Made by a program: the position numbers and the translations under genes. A DNA stretch of 64,000 nucleotides, from contig NC_088300.1 of NCBI RefSeq assembly GCF_032854445.1, forward strand, positions 4,462,001 to 4,526,000, in the 5' to 3' direction. The DNA comes from Liolophura sinensis (Eukaryota > Mollusca > Polyplacophora > Chitonida > Chitonidae). Each line of letters begins with the position of its first letter. Positions within the stretch are counted from its first letter, which is position 1. The notes below the pieces were generated by a model that was given only the letters and a program-made list of their open reading frames with translations, was not told the DNA's origin and did not search any database. Shown in pieces: positions 11,597 through 23,924 of the stretch.

Positions 11597-12425
11597 AGCT
11601 TTAATTACAATTGTGTTTGAGATTATATCTTACCGATGCTGCAGCAGAGATTTAAGCCTGGTATAGACTGGTGAAGAGAGCCCTGTTAAAGTCAGGGGTT
11701 AGAGACACCGTATAACCGCTGTGAACTTGTGTCAGCGCCATAGGGAACACAGTATACCACAGGTACTCGGATACAGTCGTGTATTACACACTGAAGCAGG
11801 TCTTTGAAATTTAGGATGGTTTTAAAGAAAATCCATCGGGCGTTCCTTATCTCTTAGTTTACTGTCACGTAGTGTTTGGGAGCCCCGCCGAGATCGGCCA
11901 TAACCCGAAGAAGTGGGCCGGTAGATACAAGGGAGCAACGAACCGTCCCCTCGGTTTGATTGATAGCGTTCAAATTTACTTAGCTTTGTTTACCTCTGGC
12001 CTAGGTTGACACCTGGATGCCACGGGGAAGAGACTAGCTGCTTAGTCCACACTCTCTCATTGGATGTCGCTCAATGAACATACCAGCCCACCTCCATAAA
12101 AAGGATAGCACAATTTTTCTCTAACATTTTTGCTGGTATATCATTCTCTGTCTGGTGTAGAGTGACCCTCAACGAATCGGGCCTTTTTTACCTATTTACC
12201 TGTTGTGATAGTCGACAGACATAGGTTTTAGCTGAGGCCCTTCGGCAATAACTGGCTCGCGTGGCTGGGCCGGGAATATTACGTTGTAACTTGCGTGCTA
12301 TTTGACAATATCCCGTGTCAGTTAGTCTAAGGGTGAGGTGCGTGTGACGTTCTAGCCAAGTTAAGGACAGCAGGTCTCTTGGACGTCCGCTATGCCATAG
12401 CGATAATCTCTGTACCTACGTCACG
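11597..12425 (+). other. Upstream region of the bHLH gene
   Basis: No other gene is visible. The bHLH promoter and 5' untranslated region would be expected here. I cannot define a transcription start from sequence alone. Confidence 0.4.
12093..12104 (+). promoter_or_regulatory. Possible TATA-like element
   Basis: The sequence tccataaaaagg lies about 330 bp upstream of the bHLH start codon. It resembles a TATA box, but no initiator or transcript evidence is available. Confidence 0.25.
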
Positions 12426-13079
12426 ATGGAAATGGACAGCCTGTTTACAGTTGCAGAGTTCAGCATGGATATTCCGGAGATGAGCCTGGGATCCACGCTT
12501 GCCTCGGAAACCTGCTCAAAAGACACCGCGCCCGATGACAATAACAATCAGGCACCCACACCAAGCGTCAGTGATGATCCGACAGCCCAAGACGACAACT
12601 TGGACATTTCCACGATCAAAGCTAGATACAAAGTGGAATATAATTTACGGAAAAGCTCTTTGGCGAACCGAGAGGAGACGGAAAAGCGACGAAAGTCTCC
12701 CAAGGCACCGAAACCTAAGAGTCGTCCGCCTCCCCTCAGCAAGTATAGGAGACGGGCGGCGAACGCGCGGGAGCGGGGCCGAATGTTGGAGATAAACGAT
12801 GCCTTTGATGCCTTGGCAGACGCCATTCCTGTATATCAATTCGAAGACAGCAAGGGTAAGCCGACGAAAATCACAACTCTAAGGCTGGCATTGAATTACA
12901 TCACGGCTCTGAGAGAGACCTTGGGCTATCCATCGGCGACGTCCGAGTCTGACTTCTCCTCGACTGGTGAGGGATGTAACAGCCCGTCAGGTGGTTCCTC
13001 TAGCGATTTCTCCTCCGAGGGTCTACGATCCCCGGCCACCAGCAATCTGGACTCCGAGGGAGAAACAGTCGTGCAGTGA
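12426..13079 (+). CDS. Group A bHLH transcription factor, Delilah/taxi-like, single exon
   Basis: Predicted 217-residue nuclear DNA-binding protein. Residues about 106-167 form a basic helix-loop-helix domain: the basic region contains RRRAANARERGRM (E116 and R117 are the E-box-contacting pair of the family), helix 1 is LEINDAFDALADAIP, a short Lys-rich loop follows, and helix 2 is KITTLRLALNYITALRETL. Such proteins bind CANNTG sites, usually as heterodimers with a Daughterless/E-type partner. The N-terminus (1-60) is acidic and Ser/Thr-rich. A basic linker (84-105) is rich in Lys, Arg and Pro, and the C-terminus is Ser-rich and acidic. The NARERxRM..IN.AF pattern and a YNLRKS segment ahead of the domain suggest the Delilah class over Neurogenin, Oligo or Fer3. 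The start ATG has A at -3 and G at +4. The domain is complete in one exon with no frameshift. No coding neighbour is visible. bHLH identity is certain; the subfamily is inferred. Confidence 0.95.
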   Translation: MEMDSLFTVAEFSMDIPEMSLGSTLASETCSKDTAPDDNNNQAPTPSVSDDPTAQDDNLDISTIKARYKVEYNLRKSSLANREETEKRRKSPKAPKPKSRPPPLSKYRRRAANARERGRMLEINDAFDALADAIPVYQFEDSKGKPTKITTLRLALNYITALRETLGYPSATSESDFSSTGEGCNSPSGGSSSDFSSEGLRSPATSNLDSEGETVVQ

Positions 13080-13380
13080 GTACAGAGACATTTGTGGAAT
13101 GTTCAGATTCAAAATGCTGGCTAGGTACTAGCGTTCGCCTGGAAGGTTTAGGATCTGTTTTAAAAAATATAAAATCATCGAGATTGCAATATCTCCTTTG
13201 TCTAAGGCTGTGACCTCCAAAACCTGTGATACCATTACTTGATCACAAACAAGACCAGTGCGGGTTCAAACTTAAAACTGGCATGTGCTTTGTTGTTCCG
13301 TTTTGTTCACCAAGATGTTCTTCGTTTAGCAAGGCACTGACGCACACATACAGGAGACTAACCCTGTAATAATGAATGAT

Positions 13381-13386
13381 AATAAA
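13381..13386 (+). promoter_or_regulatory. Possible polyadenylation signal of the bHLH gene
   Basis: AATAAA lies about 300 bp after the stop codon, just as the 37-bp repeat begins. It is the first canonical hexamer I noticed downstream. No transcript evidence. Confidence 0.3.
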
Positions 13387-14060
13387 CTCGTGGAATGAAC
13401 AGGCGAAACAAGATGGCAAGGAACTCTAAGAATGAGCAGATCATTCATGATGGTACGGAAGTCTTGATAGCCAGACTGTACAAGATGGTAAGGAGCTCTT
13501 GGAATGGGCAAGTCTCACGGGATGGTAAGGAACTCCTGGAATGGGCAGATCTCACGGGATGATAAGGAACTTTTGGAATGGGCAGACATCACGGGATTGT
13601 GAGGAACTCTTAGAATGTGCAGATCTCACTGGATGGTAATGAACTCATGGAATGTGCAGATCTCACTGGATGGTAATGAACTCATGGAATGTGCAGATCT
13701 CACGGGATGGTAATGAACTCATGGAATGTGCAGATCTCACGGGATGGTAATGAACTCATGGAATGTGCAGATCTCACTGGATGGTAATGAACTCATGGAA
13801 TGTGCAGATCTCACTGGATGGTAATGAACTCATGGAATGTGCAGATCTCACGGGATGGTAATGAACTCATGGAATGTGCAGATCTCACGGGATGGTAATG
13901 AACTCATGGAATGTGCAGATCTCACGGGATGGTAATGAACTCATGGAATGTGCAGATCTCACGGGATGGTAATGAATTCATGGAGTGAGCAGATATTACA
14001 GAATGGCAGAACAGATCGTGCTGGACGGTAATGAACTCATGAAACGAGGAGATCATACAG
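13387..14060. repeat. 37-bp minisatellite 3' of the bHLH gene
   Basis: About nine nearly identical 37-bp units (core gaactcatggaatgtgcag, exact 37-bp spacing around 13681-13960), flanked by decayed units on both sides. Units differ mainly by cacgg versus cactgg before gatggtaatg. It begins within about 300 bp of the bHLH stop codon, so it could lie in the transcribed 3' region. Confidence 0.93.
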
Positions 14061-16360
14061 GACGCCAAAGAACTCAATAGAAAAGAGACACATTATGGCT
14101 TATAGCTAAGCTTGTTTCCATGTGTACCTTACCTTGACAGATTCCACGGATCAGTAACTATAAGGAATGAGCGGCTCATGAATAATAGAGAGTAGAGGCT
14201 TAAAGAAAAATGGTGTCCAATTTAACTCTTGAGCGAAAATAGTTAATCGAATTACGTTCAGGTGAGTTAACCAAGCCGCCTGGGCTGGTTGACGATGATT
14301 TCTGTGCTACATGCAGTGATAGATGAGATTCACTAGTGTGATGTCAGCATTGAAGGGTGTTACTGAAAATGGTGCCACAATAAACTAATATGCGGAATAA
14401 GCAAGATATCCGTGTCTCACTGTCAAGCTGGCATACTGACACCCTCTACATAAAACTGGTCAGTCGTGTTCACAAGGTATCACAGAGTGACACTACGATG
14501 ATTTACTACGCCTAGTAATGAGCGCTTAGAACTTCTCAGACTGTGACGGAACTGTTAGTTCTGTGCAGAACTATATTTGCTGTCTGACAACTGTGGGTCC
14601 TTTTTCAACGATTTGCAGGACTTGTGTTTCTGGACATGCCTTGTGATGTTGATGTGAACAGAAGTGTGTTTTCATTACTGACTGTAAGGCCAAAGCTTTG
14701 GACACATTTGTAATACATTGTGTAGCCAACGGTTGGTCAGTATCGGACAAAAATGAATCTTTTCAGTCTTGTGTGTTCGAATTCGAGAAATGTGACTTCA
14801 TTTCAGTCCTGACTACTACAGACTGTAAGTCAGGTCTGCTTGCGGTAATTCACCAGATTTACCGCAGTTATGGTTTGAGTGAAGCAAGATAACATCTGGA
14901 AAATCATGACATGTTATGAGCATGAAGGGATTTAGCCCATGCCTTTGTATGCATGTGCGAACCATGCAAATGTCACACAAAACTATAGTGCTAATTTGGC
15001 AAGCTTTGCCAATGTTGAATTCTATGCTGTTTTCACTACTCATTTTTCATTTGACATTCTTTATATTTCCAAATCCATCCTCATCAGTCATAATCATCTT
15101 TATTTTTATGACATGCAAAGCGTATAGTGTATCAGGTATTGACTTTTCAGTGACAGAAATTGGAATCGTGTCATTTTAGGATTTACGACTCAGCCTGCTA
15201 CTTTAACAGTGTTGGTTTAAAATTCATGTTATTGTCTCATTTTATGTTTTATTTCTATTTTATAAGCCATTGATGTTCCCGCCATTGAAAGCGTCAAAAT
15301 AATTCATTCTTGGGACGATTCTTCTAGAAGATTAAATTTGTTAATATATTGCAAATGATTTGTGTTGTTTAGATAAAAAAGCTTTATTTCACCGTTTGGT
15401 CCCATGAATATCCTTTATTCAATCTGACAATGCAAACACATCATGCTAAAATGTCAACGTTGTAGGTTACCAGTGGCTTCAAAAACGTTTCACGTTTAAA
15501 AATTTTTAAATCGTATAAATACGAAAGGTCCTACTTGAAATCTTCGTAATATACTTGACTGTAACAAGAACTATCTTCTAATGACATTGACAAGCTTTTC
15601 TCTGGACCCATCATTGCTGCATTATAAACGTTGTGAAAGAAAAACATTTTCTTTATAGGTGTGTTGTACGTTCGTGTAAGTTCTCGGCATCAGATGGAAA
15701 ACTGAGTTTCAACAGTAAAAACAGAGCGAAACTTGTTTGGCTATGGATTAACTAGGTGACCGTGCGGCTGGGATTTGTTTATTTTTTAAAACTATTATCG
15801 CCCTTACTTTGTTCTCTTAATTTGACCCGAATCACTGTTGGATTTCAGTGCTCAGATGAACTCAATGTTCATGCGACTGGTCATTCGTGCTGGCAGTTCT
15901 CATGAAGACATTTCGACCTCTAACACCTCTTCTCTATTCGATACCGTTTGTTTTTATCTCATGCTTGTCTCTTTTCATTATCACTGAAGCTGTAATAAGT
16001 TTCACTATAGGACGGATAACATATAATATCCGTATGTCAATTCTCCTATTCACTAAATGTTAAAACCCCAAGTGTCCGTGTTTGTAAAGGCTGTTTTGTT
16101 AGGTGAATACACTAGGGATATGTTTTAAAGCCAGTCAGATGTGCCTGAGACTGTTGCAAGTTCTACAATCATTAGGCACGCATATAGATCGTGGTTACCA
16201 GACACGGGTAGGATAGGGTTATTGGGGGTTGCCTCACATAATACAGCGAGTCAACCAGCATAAGGTTGGCTCGGAAGTGAGGCAGGTATTGTGTGTGTAA
16301 TTGCATGATTACAGTGTAACCCACACCTGCACTACACACAGATGATCACCAGAAAAGGCC
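14061..16360. other. Non-coding stretch
   Basis: No gene, RNA or repeat recognised. Small frames such as 14698-14892 and 14916-15179 lack motifs. Confidence 0.4.
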
Positions 16361-16732
16361 ATGGAACATATTGTAAATCAACCATTGTGCTACCGTCTCC
16401 AGAAATTCAAGCCACGGCGCAATACTCTCTCCTCAACATGTAATTCTCCACAGGCCCTCTATATTTCTGACAGTAAGGTATTAATACCAGCGTCTGTTAG
16501 AGAAGACATCAAAGCCAGGTTAGGGTCAAATTGCTTTGAAACTCAATTGAAATCTGGTGCTATTTTCATTTTGCTGAGTCTATTCCCTTCCGAAAATGGT
16601 ATGAAATTTATAATAATTATTTGGCAAGCCTCGTGTCCTACGAATAGGGTAAAGTGTTGTATGAATGGAATGTTGTGTTATGTACTCCGACAAGGTGAAA
16701 AAGGATCGCGTATCCCCCATTGTAAAAGATGA
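16361..16732 (+). pseudogene. Possible LTR-retrotransposon integrase-region scrap
   Basis: A 123-codon open frame. Its middle contains LYISDSKVLIPASVREDIKA, which resembles the segment just before the zinc-binding H2C2 domain of Gypsy-type integrases (a pattern of hydrophobic strand, VIP, then LR). The residues that should follow carry no recognisable His/Cys arrangement, and no reverse transcriptase, protease or LTR is visible nearby. If the resemblance is real, this is a short, decayed fragment. It may equally be a chance frame. Confidence 0.3.
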
Positions 16733-17463
16733 ATAGCTACTCATCTACTTGTTAAGTAATTGTGATCTGTTGAAATCACACGATATTAACTACGTGTCAG
16801 TTTTGAAAGATACAGAAACGATTTTAAGGAAACTAGTTTTAGCCATTGTGTAGAAAGTTAAGTGGTCTTTGCTAGCAAGTGTAAAGTTTCACGGTGAAAA
16901 GCTGTAATGTATGTAATATTAACGACTTTGTGTGTTCTGATCGTCGTGGCTAGGGTTTCAAACAAAGTATCCATCAAGGCGTGCCTGCCACCAGTGAAAC
17001 CTTCCCCATACTACAACTAAATTTATCTGGAGGTAAAAAGTTTTACTCTCATTCCAAAGGTTGTCAAGAAATGCTAATATTAGTTTTGATAATTGAATGC
17101 GTCCCGACTGTGTAAAGAGCGGAGTATTACTGAGTTGTGCGGCCGTACTCTGACCTGCAGTCATGATCTCTGCTCCGTGCACCGTTCGCGCCATAGATTA
17201 TACGACTCCTTTCAGAGAGAACATCCAACGGGTGATCTCCAAGCAAGCCCGAGAAAGATCTCCCAGTTAGTCAGCGGGTGATCTCCCAGCGACAGGGCGT
17301 GGGATCTGCCATTCTCTGTTGGCAGCAAATTCTGGTGGTATACTGTGTTTAGTAATCTTTGGTTACTTACCAGAGTATTAACAGAAAACAGAAACAGTAT
17401 AATCACGTCAACATAATCTAGGTTCTCTCTCGAATCCAAATTCTGCAATGTATCATAGAACTG
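16733..17463. other. Non-coding stretch
   Basis: No supported feature before the inverted-repeat element. Confidence 0.4.
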
Positions 17464-17823
17464 AAATAGAAAGGAAGTAACTCCTAATATTAAAGTCATA
17501 TCATTAGTTTATATTTCGGCCACCATATTTGTGCATTCATCAGAAAATATATACAGTAAAGAATACACATGTTTATATACATGTAGCTGCGGAGGTGAAC
17601 ACATGTATAAGCCTGTGCATTCTTTGCTGTAAATGTAGCTGCGGAGGTGAACACATGTATAAGCCTGTGCATTCTTTGCTGTAAATGTAGCTGCGGAAGT
17701 GAACACAAGTATAACCCTGTGCATTCTTTGCTGTACATATTTCCTGGTGATGGCACACACATAGTGACCGAAATATAGACTAATAATATGACTTCAGTAC
17801 ACGGGGTTACTTTCTTTCTATTT
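17464..17823. mobile_element. MITE-like element with ~75-bp terminal inverted repeats
   Basis: The left arm (about 17464-17540, starting aaatagaaaggaagtaac) and right arm (about 17749-17823, ending gttactttctttctattt) are inverted copies at roughly 75-80% identity. The best stretch surrounds agtcatat.attagt.tatatttcgg. The interior is short and holds three 52-bp tandem units, with no transposase. A direct repeat tagaactgaa just outside (near 17456 and 17845) is a possible but imperfectly placed target duplication. Family unknown. Confidence 0.75.
17581..17740. repeat. Three 52-bp tandem units inside the inverted-repeat element
   Basis: The segment atgtagctgcggaggtgaac recurs at exact 52-bp spacing (17581, 17633) with a third, more diverged unit. 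The three minus-strand frames over this segment are repeat translations. Confidence 0.93.
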
Positions 17824-19774
17824 TATGCAAAACTCATCTGAAAACTAGAACTGAATTAGTTATATCTGATCGATAGGCAACGTCGATGTTGACACATAGA
17901 TTAAGCCTTCGCGAAATAGTCTCTGAACAATCAAAAGGGACTTTTTTGAAGGAAAATAACAATAAACAACATATATATGCGTGCATTGGAATTGATTATT
18001 TGAAGACATTTTTCCAATCCTAATATAAATATGTTTATGCATTTATTTTGTTTATATTTTGTTTCTGTGTTTCTAAGTTATGTATGAAATAGTCTTCAGG
18101 GCAATAGCTAAAGTAAAACCATAGTATATACACTTAAATGCTTACATGGTCAAATCTAAGCGATATGTAAAGACCATGTTATGGTCTGTTGTGAACGTAA
18201 AACTGGTGGTGAGGATATTTCGTACTCGGTATCAAATGGTCGATTTCAATAACACCATCTGTTATTAAGGTAAAGAAAACAAAATTACCCACTTCAAAGA
18301 CTTCTAAAAGCAGTGGAATACAGAGATGCGCCTATATCTATAAATGCAATATTCTAGGGCACGACATTCATTAAACGCTTGTAATATGTGAGCGTGTTGT
18401 TAGGGTGTGTGTTATAAAGTGGCCCAACTCAGCTTTGCTTTCTGTTCGTCAACAATAGCAACAGAAGACTTCTTTCATTACGGATATAAACGTCATAGAC
18501 CGGCAAGTAGACGTGTAAATATGAATCTACCAGCATCAATACAAGCCTGTAATTATGGACTGTTGGCTCCACTGCATGGGAGTTCACAGTACTGTGCACG
18601 ACATATACAGGTTGGATATACACAAACCCTGCAGTCTTCTATACTGAATTTCTTGAAGATCGTGAAAATTCCCCCTTTATATTAAAGTTTTTTTCTTAAA
18701 ATCACTGCACGCTACCACAGGTGAAGACTGTGTCATTCACTTAAACTAATCCAGAGGGCGCGATAACAAAATGGGATTGGGGACCTTAAGTAGTGATGCC
18801 TGGATCAAGAAACCGCATAATGCTATCTGATTTTCCATTGAAGTCGAGCCAAAAAGCCGTCTTTCTTTCCAAACGTGATAATGTTGATCTAATCAAGATA
18901 GACTCGGATTTGATATTTATGTGCTGAATATTTTACAACTACGTATGGGAGGAAACCACAACAGACGCCACTTTACATTACGTGAACATTGTGGCGATGA
19001 CAGAGATGTATATTTATGTAGCGATACCATTCAAAAGCGTGTATGCGATAAGCGGAGCACGCAAGCCTCGTGATCCAAGCGTTACGTTTGCTATAGAATA
19101 TAAGTAATCAACACGGTGGTGACGTTTCTGGTTAGGGCTACACATTTACCAGCTGCTCCATACTCCGATATCATGAAATATTACACGGCGCAAGGCCTCG
19201 GAAAATGGCTAATAACGAGTTTCGAAGCTAAAGCGAAATGAGTTGAAGAGATTAAGACAGAGGGGTGCTTGTTTCTCTATACCCAGTAGATGAGGTGAAG
19301 GAACAGATAAATTCAGTGGACAGTTTATTTTAACTTGAACAATAATAATTAAACCTTATTGCACTCGGTTTTTAAAGCAGACCACTTCGGCGACATTCAA
19401 GTTCAAATTTACAGAAAATTGCTAACCGATTTCAGTTTTTTAACTGATTTATATACACGTTACACGCTGTTTATTTTTCTTCCTTTCAGTGTATGAGATT
19501 AAAAATACAATAAAAACTGTCATGTAAATATGTATTACATGAATCAGTTACTTTGCCGAATGGGTACATTCCACATAAGATCAAACACATGGAGTTCATC
19601 AAAGATCTCCCGACATTTCCGAGACTCTTAGTGCTGACAAAGTTGTCTTCAAGGAACATTAGATGGTACGAAGATACATACCTGTGCTGTTGAAGGCCGG
19701 ACAAAAAATGAGAGGTGGAGAATAAACTCTCTGTCCAAGGCCCTAACTGAATTCACAACTCGTATCCTACAGAC
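17824..19774. other. Non-coding stretch
   Basis: AT-rich, no supported gene. Confidence 0.4.
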
Positions 19775-20100
19775 TGACCACTTCGATGGCTTAATAGATA
19801 GAGCGTCCGCCTCGAAGTCGGAGGCCCGGGATCAAACCCGGGTCGGGTCATACCAGACTTTAAAAATGGTCATCCGTTGCTGTTTAGCTTGGCGCTGGGG
19901 ACTGAGAGGTTAGAGCAAGGAAACAGAACTGGTTGGCCCGGTGTCAGTATAATGTGATTGGGTGGGGTGTCATGTCTGATGTCTTCGGCATGATACTGCA
20001 GTGGCGGCAGCACTTTGGCGGCATGCACTCACCCAGCCACAAGCAGATACAGTATATGTACATACATCTACTGACTCATTGTCGTGAGACTGCCCTGTCC
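19775..20100 (+). mobile_element. SINE family C, copy 1
   Basis: The tRNA-like head at 19775-19850 contains an A-box-like ggcttaatagatagagcg, an anticodon-arm-like segment and a T-arm cccgggatcaaacccggg. The 5' acceptor strand carries a 4-bp insertion and the anticodon stem is imperfect, so it is a SINE head and not a working tRNA gene. The body continues through gtgggtgggg-like and cttcggcatgata motifs to about 20100. A second, interrupted copy lies at 56.7-57.4 kb. Confidence 0.85.
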
Positions 20101-22843
20101 ATTATTAACATGAAACATATCAGTTTTGGTGTAAATTACCAAAATTGCACTTACCTACAGCTATTTTCTTAACGGTTAACAATTAAAATCTCTTTAAAAA
20201 TTTCTTTGAATTACAGTTTTATCTGAAAGAAAAATATAATTGTTATTAGTAGATGCAAATTCCTGCTGTAGTCCCCTTTTCCTTAGATATCAAAGACTGC
20301 AAATAAATGCAAACTGTGTGAACGACGGATATTAACATGGAGACATTCCCTAAATAATTCTCACCGTCATCAAAGAAAGCAAGCTACTACAATGTAATTA
20401 GTCATTTGGATGATATCGTACTGCAATAGCATTATGCCATAAGCTTGAATATTCGCTATCGGCTCTCCTCAGACTTAGAGAAGGCATTCCAAAGCCAGCA
20501 CTGGGTTGTTAAGATACCACACATATAGGGTTACAATAGCGTGTTAGTCTGGAGATAGGGCTGTGATCTGCCAAATAATTTATCACTATAAATCCTTCTG
20601 GAGTGCCCCTCCTCTCAAATACAGGGTGTGAGATACGAAAATGATCAGGGTAGCGTGTGTATATTTGGAGTTTGTCACGTTTTGTCTTTGCTCGGCACGG
20701 TTGTAAAAAGAATAAAGGTTGTAAATCGTATACCATTCTTATAACAGAAGAATTTTGTTATAAACGCAGACAGATTCTAGACATTTATACATGATTTTAC
20801 TGAAGCATTTTACAGTCGTGACGCCTCCATGTAACATTTGGGTGCTCCCAAAGCAGGTACAACAGATAGTGCAACTGCGTTTATGTATCAATCACCATTG
20901 ATCAAAACAGGTCGTTCGTATAGCTTTGTATTCACTCTGTTTAGCAGTTTTCCAAATATATAATGACGTCCCATTCCTGTTTTTACTGTAGCAGACACTG
21001 AGAACACAATCCTCAAATAATTCACGCTCTTTTCTGAGTAAAAGTATGGATCGAAATGGACACATCGGACTACTGAATATCCAGTTTTCGCAAATAGATT
21101 CGCAGATTGGGTGCAAGCTGTAAAAATACAAAAAAGTGTCCCAATGTGGACGTAAATATGACCGAAAATAGTTGTCTTGTCGTCGCCCTTGAAGAGTTGG
21201 GTTAATAACAGAGACAATCCAACTCGTTTGAAACACGTCAGATCGCTTACACGGGAAACGAACACATTTGATTTTATCATCGTTCTGAAAGCTTCTGTTT
21301 CTGGCCTGAGACAAACATCGATCTCAAGTTAGTGTTAGGCGACGCAGTGCTCTTAAACGTGTGTAATCCAATAGCCTTGATTTCACCAAAAAGGGATTTT
21401 ATTGGGACATACAGCTTAACCCCCGAACAGCTTCGTGAATCACAATAGTATAAAAAGTTCGACTTGTGGCGATTTTTTAAGATTGTATCTCTTAAAAAAA
21501 TAAAAATAGAACGCATAATTTAATATTGAAGTCGGGATACTACATGCAGTTTTATTCATCTGCAATACACCTGCAAATCAGTCAATCTCGCTGTCCCGCG
21601 GTGACTCCATCTGTCAATTCTGTTCTCGCATCGCTGCCCGAGCAGGAATTATAGGGCGCTCCGTCATTAAACGGTACTGATTTAGCTTGTAAACTCTTGT
21701 GGGAAGAGTGTCCAGTGATGGGGGGACAGAGTCGTTCTCTTTTATATGTGATGCGAGACATTAATAGCGTTTTTGAAATAGATTTTAGTTACGCAAATAT
21801 TTATTGAGGAGATGTAGTGGTATGTCATTGAACATGGAATCTGTCACCTTGTATGACCTTTCACAACTGACGATCGAGGGTTAAGGGTTTACTTTTCGAT
21901 CAGTCTGTAGGCGTGCTCGCTGTGGCCAGTATCAGATTTCACTAACAGTTATCTACTTACTCTGTTTACCTTCAAAACTCACCTGGAGTGGAGTTGCACT
22001 CGGAAGACTGTTTCGGTGACGTTATCTAAATTATTGTTTTATCCTATTATCTTTCGACTTGAACAAATTTAAATAGCTCATAATTAAACAGAAATCTTTT
22101 TCGATTTGATCAAGATCAGTCAGTCCACGATGTACGGCATCAGTCACGCAATCACATACTAAGTGTTATGAGTGATCTGGTGTTTTTATACGACACCTGA
22201 ACTCTGAGTATTCGAACTATGTGGTACGAACAGTGTATGAACAGTGTACGAGTGTAGAGATGTCACGGGGTGACGAGATGATTGCTGACAGACGGACGTA
22301 TCTTCCCTTACAGAACTGTTACTAGGCTTTTACAACTGATCTGGATTTAAGCTAGGATACAGACACTGCGCGTCGGAGACTCAATGGGAATACTGAATGT
22401 CCACTTGAGACGGGACAAGGGGGCTATTTACTGTAGGCAGCCGGGTAAATCCCGTGGTCAATGGATGTCCTTAACAGAGGAAAGGATTAAGATCATGACA
22501 GACTTGTCCCAGGGTCAAAATATCTTCCCCCGCAATACTAAATGTGTTTATAGCTCTGTGATTACAGGGCCAGTAACGACATTTACCGAGACCACCCAAT
22601 TAAATATCCATCAGCCTGTGAACTAAATTAAATCCACTTGATTCGCGCCTGGTCCACTATCAGTTGTCCAAAATCCACTGGACCTGTAACTAACACCAAC
22701 GCCATCCGATATGTAGAAATGTCTTCACTTTATTTTGCCTTTCATATTCTTAATCCCTGAGTAAATACAAATTTGTAGCAACACCCAGTTTTCGGTAAGG
22801 CTATCAGTTAGCTGATCCTCACCAACACGGTGAACTCGGGTGA
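20101..22843. other. Non-coding stretch
   Basis: Two overlapping minus frames at 20888-21314 (130 and 140 codons) are open together, but neither has a recognisable domain. Nothing else supported. Confidence 0.4.
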
Positions 22844-22862
22844 GGGGGGGGGGGGGGGGGGG
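22844..22862 (+). repeat. Poly-G run of 19
   Basis: Uninterrupted run of 19 G, followed by AGGGG. It could form a G-quadruplex and is prone to length error in sequencing. Confidence 0.95.
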
Positions 22863-23924
22863 AGGGGATATTGGACAGCTGTGAAGATTTACTGGACGTC
22901 AAGATGTCGTCTATCGTCTTACAATTGACGCGTAAGCTATCATGCCTGCTATATATACTACATTCAAATACGTCCACCCATTGTCAATCAACATCCAAAA
23001 TCACAGTGACAAGAAAGCTCGAGAAAGAAAAATATCTTAATTTGGAATTGAGACACATATTTAATTAGTAACCTTATACTAACTTGTATTAATTAAACAT
23101 GCCATCAACAAGTAGGGTTTAGTTAATACTTGACGTTGCTATCAAGTGGTTAAGCGACGTCAATTCATTGAAGAGCCAGCTTTCAAAAATGCTCATCTGA
23201 GAAGGGGTTCATTGACTAACAAAAGGACTAGCCTGGTTTTTACAGCATTGTAAAAAGTTTAGTGCTGTATATGAAAAAAAGTAAGCCCCTCTAAAATATG
23301 TCTGCTACATATGACATTTATCCCAAAAGATGTATATAGTCCAATAAACTATTGATCAGCATTTGCGTAACATCAAATCATTCAGTTTATCACCACAAAA
23401 TGCTAAGGGTTTTACCGTTTAAATGTTTTACGTTTGAATGTATATGCGGTAATAAAGTGTGTTAGGAGTCCATCTATGCAATGCACCAGTGCAAAGTCCA
23501 GACAATAAACATTGGAATGGATAAGGCTAACTTTTGTTATTGAAGGGTACAATGGTGTGTACGACTTGAGTCTCTAAGTTTTTGGAGGTCAGAAAACCAG
23601 AAAATAACTCTTAAAGCAAGTACACATCAGTTATACATGTAATATGCACAGTATAGAATTAATGGTTGAATGCTTGTGGCTCATTGACCTAGAACATTAC
23701 CTTCGCTGATTCATCCAACATCGGTCATCCAACACTGAGGTCGCCGGATCGATTGTAGCTCTGCCTGTGCTTATCGCAGTTTGCACATAAACATAAACGT
23801 AACATAAAGTATGTTTGAAATCTTAATTACGGATGTTAAAGAACACCGCCGTGGTGAAAGGAAGTTTGCACACTGTTGTCCCCCGTCAATAAAAGTAAGT
23901 AATACGATTCATACAACAGTTAAG
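22863..23924. other. Non-coding stretch
   Basis: No gene recognised. A ggatcgattgtagctc segment near 23745 is faintly B-box-like only. Confidence 0.35.

Noticed and set aside
19775-19850. tRNA gene
   Set aside because: The T arm is good, but the acceptor strand has a 4-bp insertion, the anticodon stem is imperfect, and a SINE body follows directly. It is a SINE head.
20888-21314. Minus-strand genes of 130 and 140 codons
   Set aside because: Two overlapping frames are open at once with no recognisable domain, splice context or repeat explanation; most likely chance.
23735-23770. tRNA-like B box (ggatcgattgtagctc)
   Set aside because: Poor match and no A box upstream.
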